42,371 bases of DNA from Carex sylvatica. Its lineage: Eukaryota > Streptophyta > Magnoliopsida > Poales > Cyperaceae. Shown here in pieces: positions 35,127 through 42,371 of the stretch. The position numbers were made by a program, and so were the translations under genes. The notes beneath the pieces are model-generated. The model worked only from the letters and a program-made list of their open reading frames with translations, did no database searches and was not told where the DNA came from. The DNA lies in contig CAXKVR010000434.1 of the NCBI GenBank assembly GCA_964058845.1, forward strand, positions 1 to 42,371, read 5' to 3'. Position 1 is the stretch's first letter; the number at the start of each line of letters is the position of its first letter.

Positions 35127-35588
35127 CTAAAGAACAGAGGAAGTGAGAAACAATATAGACAAAAATTGATTGATGTCACATAGTAATGTCAACTTGACTT
35201 GTTACATACTGGCAACCGTATTTGACTTGTTCCCTATAAGTACTGGTCATATTTCAATCTAATTAATATAGTGTTGCTTAATTTGAGAATTCTTTTGTGA
35301 ATGAGACAGGAGGAAAAATGAGCCTTCATCTCAAATTAAGGAAATAAATGTTCCTTTTCACACTCTCCTTTCCCTTATTTGTCTTTTTTTTTTTTTTTTT
35401 TGAGAATGCTGACAGTGGCCGTCAGTTACAAAATACATTCTGAAAAAAAAAAAAAAAAAAATCTCTACTTTCGGTGCAGTGAGTTCCAATACCTAATCCA
35501 ACTGATTGCAAAATGGATTAAAAGCAATAGAACACCAAGCCAAAAATATAAATGTTACCTTATTTCTTCAGGAGCAGATAAATCAGTT
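35127..35588. other. Spacer right of copy C
   Basis: AT-rich DNA with a T-run near 35,384-35,400 and an A-run near 35,444-35,461. No gene or element ends were recognised, although upstream exons of copy C would be expected here. Confidence 0.4.
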
Positions 35589-35597
35589 GTAGAAATA

Positions 35598-35808
35598 GGA
35601 ATCAAATCTGCTGCGATCCGAATATCTGCAACAGTATCCTGAAATCTCTGCTTTTCTTAATCTTACTGTTCATTTTTTTCAGTACACACATCTCTAAATA
35701 GCTAATTTTTTTGTGCACGCATCTCAAAAAAAATCGACAGTTAGATTTATAAAAGCAAAAATTTCAGAGTATTATAGCAGAAATTCGGATCGCAGCAAAT
35801 TTGTTTCC
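35598..35808. mobile_element. 211-bp Mutator-like MITE
   Basis: The left end GGAATCAAATCTGCTGCGAT pairs with the right end ATCGCAGCAAATTTGTTTCC. The exact 9-bp duplication GTAGAAATA flanks it (35589-35597 and 35809-35817). It is a relative of the element at 8166-8272. Confidence 0.93.
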
Positions 35809-36128
35809 GTAGAAATAAGCTCACTTCCCCGCTTTGAGAAGTTTTTGAATTAGTACTCTATAAAAGAAGTGGTTCATTAGAGTTTGTCGAACCGAATTCC
35901 AGAATCCAGACTTGCACCCTTGGTCGCAAGTATCTAAAATTGGATTTTCTAAGGCGAAATACTGGGTAGAAATACGTGGTGTCGCCACTTAATACAAGGG
36001 CCTACAGTTCCATAATAAATGCGCCAAAAAATGGACAGCCTTAAATTAATGGTCCAACAAATTTCACAAATGGACTAGCATTGTAAACTGTTGTGTGAAT
36101 TTTAACCCCCAAAGTCGTAATTTGAAAT

Positions 36129-36487
36129 GACGGTTTCAATATCTCATCATAGCTCATATTATATATCTCTATTTTTAAAGTCTAAACTATTAATTCAAAT
36201 CGTTCAATATGATTTTCATACTAAAATATGCTTAGTGATGAAATTTTATAATTTTTGAAATTTTTTATTATTTTTTAAGATTTATACAAAATTACTGTAT
36301 CTGGACCGTTTAAAAACAATGATTTTCTGTCTATCTAAAAAATAGTAAATTTTTTTCAAAAATTATAAAATTTCATCACTAAGCATATTTAGTATGAAAA
36401 TCATGTTGAACGGTTTGAATCGATAATTTGAACTTTGAAAATGAAGATATACAATATGAGGTATGATGAGGTATTAGAACCCTCCTC
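36129..36487. mobile_element. 359-bp palindromic Mutator-like MITE
   Basis: The left end GACGGTTTCAATATCTCATC pairs imperfectly with the right end read inward, GAGGAGGGTTCTAATACCTC. The central arms (for example ATGCTTAGTGATGAAATTTT and its complement) pair well. Flanks ATTTGAAAT (36120-36128) and ATTCGAAAT (36488-36496) match at 8 of 9. Confidence 0.82.
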
Positions 36488-36496
36488 ATTCGAAAT

Positions 36497-37157
36497 ATAT
36501 GTTTGTAAACCACTGGGTTGTGGCTTTGGTCCTAGTTTTTGCCAAGATTTTAATCTTGTAAGAATCGCCCTTGCATTTTTCTGAATTTTACTATTATAAT
36601 CGCATTAGTTTTACCATGCTTGATGCTTTCATTTCAGATATGGGAAGAATATTAACAACTAACATTTATATCGTTAAAATTTAACTAGTGTTTTGCATGT
36701 ACATTGTAATGGAGATCTATTATAAGAGAAAGAAAATTCTCATAGAATAACATATTTAAAAATATATATATATCAATGAAAATAATAATTATTCAATAAT
36801 ATTTATGAATGATATTAAAATAATTTAGAATGGGAACATAATATAAGATAGAAAATATATCTAAAATCCAGTATTTCATAGAAAATAAATTTGAGAATTT
36901 TTAATTCATACATACGTTGATTTTGTGTAGTATTTTCTATTATAATAAAATATTACAATTTGTTATTTTACTATCTGTATTGTTGCATGAAAAATTTGTA
37001 AAGTTTTTGCTTTAATTTGAATCTATAATTCTTAATGCTATTATATGTGGAACAATATTTTTACATGACATACCATGAAATTAAGAATTGCATCGATTAC
37101 TGTGACAATCAAATAAGGGGATTTAGGAAAAATTTCGAAAAAAATGGAGAAATTTTG
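36497..37157. other. AT-rich spacer left of copy B
   Basis: Very AT-rich, with no gene or repeat unit recognised. The copy A/B homology begins near 37,158. Confidence 0.45.
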
Positions 37158-37227
37158 ACTTTCTGAGTCAACTCCGTAATTGTGATTCATAATAAAAGCA
37201 AGATTTATTCGATCCAGGCACTCAACA

Positions 37228-39571
37228 TTATTTTATATTTATGTCACGAAATATAAACAATAATTCAGCACAGAAACAGAATTGAACAAAATTTAACAAA
37301 GTATACAAATTGATTACAGTTTTTCGTGTATTTTCAATTTTGCCTTTGAGTGCTTCATCAGGATAAATATTGTATAGGCTAAACTTAATCCTTGAATTCT
37401 TTGCGGCATTTGACTTACTGACAGGTGGGTTGGTCTCATCTGAGTTTTTGGTTCGGCCATCTCTACTAAGCCCACGACTCTCCAGTGATTGAAATACCCT
37501 TCTCTCATAGTCATCCTTGAATAATTTGTTATTACTCCATTGTAAGAAAAAATTCGCCATCTAAAAATTCAAGAAAGTAAATCGAATTAGAACTGAGAAA
37601 TATTATGTCAAGCTATGCAGATGTAATATCTGAAATGTCAAATCTGACCTCATTTTTGGAGAGCTCCTCCAATGCGTCAATGTATTCCTCTTTTGCATTA
37701 GTGTTGCAAGCTTTTGATGGTAAAAATTATTATTAATAAAAATTATAATAAATAATTTTTCCAAAATATAAATTAAGAAAACATATAAAATGTGGAGATA
37801 ATTGTTCGAAAATGAGATTCGTGAGGGATTCAATTTGGATCATCATTAGATGTATCATGAAAGCATGAATCTGATATATTGGTATGGTGTACCATAAAAA
37901 CGGCTTATCATTCCAAAATGTACCAGTGAGGCAGTGAGGATGCTCAAAACAGGTAAATATATTGAATCTGTAGCTTTCACTTCATGCAGCGCACTGACTG
38001 TGGAGTGAAAGCGGCACCGTATATGCTTCATGCTCTGCATGTAGTCAAAAGTACGCTGTCAATATATTTACTCAAAACCACGCAAGGAAGAGAAGTTATG
38101 TATATCTTCCTTTGTTTTTTTGTTATATGCTCGAATTGGGATCTTTCAACTTACAAAATGGAAATAATGTTCAACCAACCAAGGAAACATACCGCTTCGA
38201 GGCGAAACTTTTATGTTTTAAGCAATACTTCACGTGCCTTCTCCATTTTAGAGTTTCAGTGTTGATTCGCTCTTTCAGTAATCTTATTTCAGTACCTAAT
38301 GTATTCAAATCCTTTCGAAAACGTTTGACTTTCTCCATTCGCTCCAGCTGCATCTCCTTCATTATTTTAATGGACTTAACTTGAGACTGAAAGAAAGAGC
38401 AACAAATTAGACCAGAAGGCAAGACAAGTTTATTGATTAAAAAATAAAAAGTAACCAGAGAATTTGTTTTTCTTCATACCTCTATTTGGTTATACTTGAA
38501 ACAAATTCTAACAAAATCAGATTATTGCGACTCCCTTAATGAAAAAAGAAAATTGGGGCTGAACACGAGGCAAGTGCATCGACAAATTTAACACTGTAAA
38601 TGGTGCCTAATTGTGTATAACCATAAAAAATGTATGTCTGAATTAGATCTTACCTTGACCCACACTTTGACTAGTGCATCTACAATTTTATTAAATAGCC
38701 TTTGGTTTTCTTTTTCCTCTTTCTCTTGGTTCTGCTTGGCCTCCAAATAAACATTGGCCAATTGTCTCTCTGGTTGCTTCTATCTCTTTAATTTTCTTCA
38801 TCAATTTCTTTTCTTCATATGCACTCATCATCTTGTATTGCACATGATGATTCAATGTCTTTATCTATTTAATTAGTTTAAAACCATTAGCTCCGCAAAA
38901 TTATTGAAAACAGCCAAAATGAGGAAACATCGGTACAAGTGAAAGTACAATGATCAAAATCTTCCAAGCTGCTAACTTGCCATAGGAAAAACAGTACAGG
39001 TGAAACAACAAAAAGTTATGGGCTTCATTAACATCACAAATTCCGAAAGCTGGATTAAAAAAAAAAAAATTTGCTCGAGTACACTAAATTTTTATTAGAT
39101 GACTCATATTCATTTGATCGGATGGTTATGCAATTAATGTTATTCAATATTTCTAAAATTAAATGACAAAGATGTCAAAGTAGTTTCGTTATAATTCACA
39201 TTTTTTTTAGTAAATATATTCGAAAATGAGGAATAGTCCTTAAAAGAAAGCAAACATTCCAACTTATTTTTGTTTGATCGGATGATTAAATTTTCTTGCA
39301 CAAAATGTGGTGTACCAGAGAATAAATCTAAATGAAATTCATAAATTAAGGGGTCAATTATAAACTTTACAAAATATACAAACAGCTGAACTCACAGATT
39401 TAAGGAGTTCTTCTTCCTCAGAAAGATGCTGCTTCATTCGATTGTTCTTTGCATCTTTTCTCAATAAATCTTGAATACGAGCCAATTCCTTGCTCTTCGA
39501 ATCAGCAACCATCCCATAGTAATTCTCCCAAAAACTATTGACATGTAGGATGTTTCTGATGGAATTGTGCA
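37228..39571 (-). pseudogene. Copy B: broken PROTON PUMP INTERACTOR-like gene, parallel to copy A
   Basis: It parallels copy A exon by exon and intron by intron. Exons in transcript order: 39396 to about 39571 (N-S-I-R-N-I-L-H-V-N, K-E-L-A-R-I-Q), about 38645-38850, about 38220-38387 (M-K-E-M-Q-L-E-R-M-E-K), about 37649-37720 and 37228-37560 (M-A-N-F-F-L-Q-W-S-N-N-K-L-F-K-D-D-Y-E-R-R, then L-S-R-D-G-R-T-K-N). The last exon is intact to a stop, but in place of the long Lys/Ala-rich tail of PPI1 it has an unrelated end. Lesions: a 1-bp loss before the K-M-E-K motif shifts the third exon, an insertion and a 2-bp loss break the second, the acceptor CCAG of the fourth has become CCAT with an internal deletion, and the first recognisable exon runs into the 81-bp array at 39,571. 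A/B similarity on the plus strand starts near 23,240 and 37,158. Confidence 0.7.
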
Positions 39572-42371
39572 TGGAAGATAATGGGCATTTACAACCCAAA
39601 TAAAACACTCTAATTGAATGTGTTTGGAGCACTCTAGTAATGTCTCCAGATTGCAAGAGAAGAAGGCATTTACAACTCTAATAAAATACTCCAATTGAAG
39701 GTGTTTGGAGCAATCTCGCGTGTCTCTATATGGCACGATAATAATGCACTTACAACCCTAATATAAAAGTCAATTTGATGGTGTTTAGAGCACTCTAGTA
39801 GTATCTCCATATGTGAAGATAATAGTGCATTTACAACCCTAATATAACACTCTAATTGAAGGTGTTTCGAGCACTCTAGTAGTGTCTCTAGATTGCAAGA
39901 TAATAGGGCATTTCCAACCCAAATAGAACTCTCCAGTTGAAGGTGTTTGGAGCACTCTTGTAGTATCTCCATATGTGAAGATAATAGTGCATTTACAACC
40001 CTAATACAACACTCAAATTGAAGGTGTTTGGAGCACTTTTGTAGTGTCTCTATATTGGAAGATAATAGTGCATTTACAATTCAAATAAAATAATCGAATT
40101 GAAGATGTTTGGAGCACTCTAGTAATGTCTCTAGATTGCAAGAGAAGAGGGCATTTACAACCCAAATAAAACACTTTAATTGAATGTGTTTGGATTAATC
40201 TTGTAGTGTCTCTATATGAGTAGCTAATAATGCATTTACAACCCTAATACAACAGTTGATTTGACGGTGTTTGGAGCACTCTAGTAGTGTCTCTATACGG
40301 CAAGATAATAGGACATTTAAAATCCTAATACAACACTCCAGTTGAAAGTGTTTCGAGTACTCTTGTAGTGTCTCAATGTGGAAAGATAATAGTGCATATA
40401 CAACCCTAATACAACACTCAAATTGAAATTGTTTCGAGCACTCTAGTAGTGTCTCTATATTGGAAGATAATGGGGCATTTACAACCCTAATACAAAACTC
40501 GAATTTAAAGTGTTTGGAGTACTCTCGTAGTGTCTCCAGATTGCATGAGAGGAGGGCATTTACAACTAGAGTGCTCCAGATTGCAAGAGAAGAGGGCATT
40601 TACAACCCTAATAAAACACACTAATTGAAAGTGTTTGGAGCAATCTTGTAGTGTCCCTATATGAAAATATAATAATGCATTTACAATCCTAATACAACAT
40701 TCCAGTTTAATGTGTTTGGAGCACTCTTCCAGTGTCTCCATATGGGAAGATAATAGGGCATTTACAATCCTAATACAACACTCCAATTGAAGGTGTTTGG
40801 AGAACTCTAGTAGTGTCTCCAGATTGCAAGAGACGAGGGCTTTTACAACCCTAATAAAATACTCCAATTGAAGCTGTTTGGAGCAACCTTGTAGTATCTC
40901 TATATGGAAAGATAATAATGCATTTACAACTCTAATACAACAGTCGATTTGATGGTGTTTACAGCACTCTAGTAGTGTTTATATATGGGAAGATAATAGG
41001 GATTTTACGACCCTAATAGAACACACCAATTGATGGTGTTTAGAGCACTCTAGTGATGTCTCTAGATTACAAGATAATAGGGCATTTACCACCCTAATAC
41101 AACACTCTAATTGAAGGTGTTGGGAGCACTCCAGTAGTTTCTCTAGATTGCAAGATAATAGCGCTTTTACAACCCTAATACAACACTCCAGTTGAAAGTG
41201 TTTGGTGCACTCTTGTAGTTTCTCCATATGGGAAGATAATAGGGCATTTACCACCCTAATACAACACTCTAATTGAAGGTGTTGGGAGCACTCTAGTAGT
41301 TTCTCTAGATTGCAAGATAATAGCGCTTTTACAACCCTAATACAACACTCTAGTTGAAGGTGTTTGGAGCACTTTTGTTGTGTCTTTTTAGGGGTAGATA
41401 ATAGTGCATTTCCAACCCTAATACAACACTCGAATTGAAGGTGTTTGGAGCACTCTTTTAGTGTCTATATATGGCAAGAGAAGAATGTAGTTGCAACCCA
41501 AATAAAACACTCCAATTGAAGGTGTTTGGAGCAATCTAGTAGTGTCTCCATATTGCAACAAAATAGGGCTTTTACAATCCTAATACAACACTCCAATTGA
41601 AGATGTTTGCAGCAATCTAGTAATGAATCCAGATAGCAATATAATAAGGCATTTACAACCCAACACACTAATTGTAAGTGTTTGGAGCAATTTAGTAGTG
41701 TCTCTAGATTGGAAGATAAAAAGGCATTGACAACCCTAATACAACACTCCAATTGATGGTGGTTGGAGCACCCTAGTAGTGTCTCTATACAGCAAGATAA
41801 TAGGGCATTTACAACCCTAATACAACACTCCAATTGAAGGTGTTTGGAGCAATCTAGTAGTGAATCCAGATAGCAAGATAATAAGGTATTTACAATCCAT
41901 ATAGAACGCTCCAGTGGAATGTGTTTGGAGCACTGTTGTAGTGTCTCCATATGGGAAGATAATAGTGCATTTACAACCCTAATACAACACTCCAATTAAA
42001 GGTGTTTGGGGAACTCTAGTAGTGTCTCCAGAATGCTAGAGAAGAAGGCATTTACAACCCTAATAAAATACTCCAATTGAAGGTGTTTGGAGCAATCTCG
42101 CGTGTCTCTATATGACAAGATAATAATGCATTTACAACCCTAATATAAAAGTCAATTTGATGGTGTTTGGAGCACTCTAGTAGTGTCTCTATACGGGAAG
42201 ATAATAGTGCATTTACAACCCTAATACAAAACTTCAATTGCACGAGACGAGGGCATTTACAACCCTAATAAAATACTCCAATTGAAGTTGTTTGGAGCAA
42301 TCTTGTAGTATCTCTATATGGGAAGATAATAATTCATTTACAACCCTAATACAACAGTCAATTTAATGGTG
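39571..42371 (-). repeat. 81-bp (27-codon) tandem array, about 34-35 units, running off the window
   Basis: The anchor GTGTTTGG recurs exactly every 81 bp (40024, 40105, 40186, 40267, 40348) and continues to the window end. Each plus-strand unit holds GGAGCACTCTAGTAGTGTC, AAGATAATAGTGCATTTACA and ACCCTAATACAACACTC. On the minus strand one frame encodes a 27-residue repeat built from C-C-I-R-V-V-N-A-L-L-S, then E-T-L-L-E-C-S-K-H. It stays open for 176 codons at 41465-41995 and for 134, 120, 100, 91 and 91 codons elsewhere. Breaks are two identical 2-bp losses (about 39,715 and 42,097), shortened units near 40,560 and 42,235, and a few TATA-type stops. No start, splice context or known family was recognised. 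It may be a minisatellite or a decayed repeat-protein exon. Confidence 0.9.

Noticed and set aside
37951..38060. Inverted repeat of about 45 bp arms in a copy B intron
   Set aside because: The arms match only in patches and no duplication flanks them, so an element cannot be claimed.
39571..42371. CRISPR array or centromeric satellite
   Set aside because: Units are contiguous without unique spacers, the genome is eukaryotic, and the 81-bp period does not match common plant centromere units of about 150-180 bp. The array is bounded within a gene copy on one side.

Overview
The window looks like nuclear DNA of a flowering plant. It is AT-rich, its genes have many introns with GT..AG borders, it carries a type 3 plant metallothionein and a plant-type KDEL protein disulfide isomerase-like gene, and it is dense in small DNA transposons. 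The lineage within angiosperms cannot be fixed from the sequence alone. No tRNA, rRNA, CRISPR, viral or bacterial feature was seen.

Layout. 1-8.4 kb is gene-free DNA made of transposon relics, including a 425-bp palindromic element nested in an older CACTA-like relic, and small terminal-inverted-repeat (TIR) elements at 4.5, 7.5 and 8.2 kb. 8.47-9.65 kb is a complete three-exon type 3 metallothionein gene (+). 9.65-11.5 kb is intergenic. 11.5-15.1 kb is a complete SAP18 gene (-, six coding exons plus an intron in the 5' leader). 16.4-22.3 kb is a complete 12-exon PDI-like gene of the PDIL1-5/PDIL1-6 type (-, 530 codons). An approximately 536-bp TIR element lies just upstream of its promoter. 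23.2-39.6 kb holds three broken, minus-strand copies (A, B and C) of a coiled-coil gene that resembles the C-terminal half of PROTON PUMP INTERACTOR proteins. They are separated and interrupted by Mutator-like elements: a 1,033-bp hairpin, a 400-bp palindrome, and two non-autonomous elements above 2 kb. 39.57 kb to the window end is an 81-bp (27-codon) tandem array that starts inside the first recognisable exon of copy B.

The three intact genes are unrelated in function: metal binding, chromatin/RNA regulation, and ER protein folding. Nothing suggests coordinated action. What stands out is (i) the PDI-like protein, whose first thioredoxin domain has lost both redox cysteines, (ii) the 81-bp array, whose minus strand stays largely open in a 27-residue frame, and (iii) copies A and B, where B supplies the empty site for two insertions in A, so the order of events can be read directly.

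All calls come from reading the sequence and from remembered family features. No database search was run. Exon borders were chosen by reading frame, splice signals and family resemblance.
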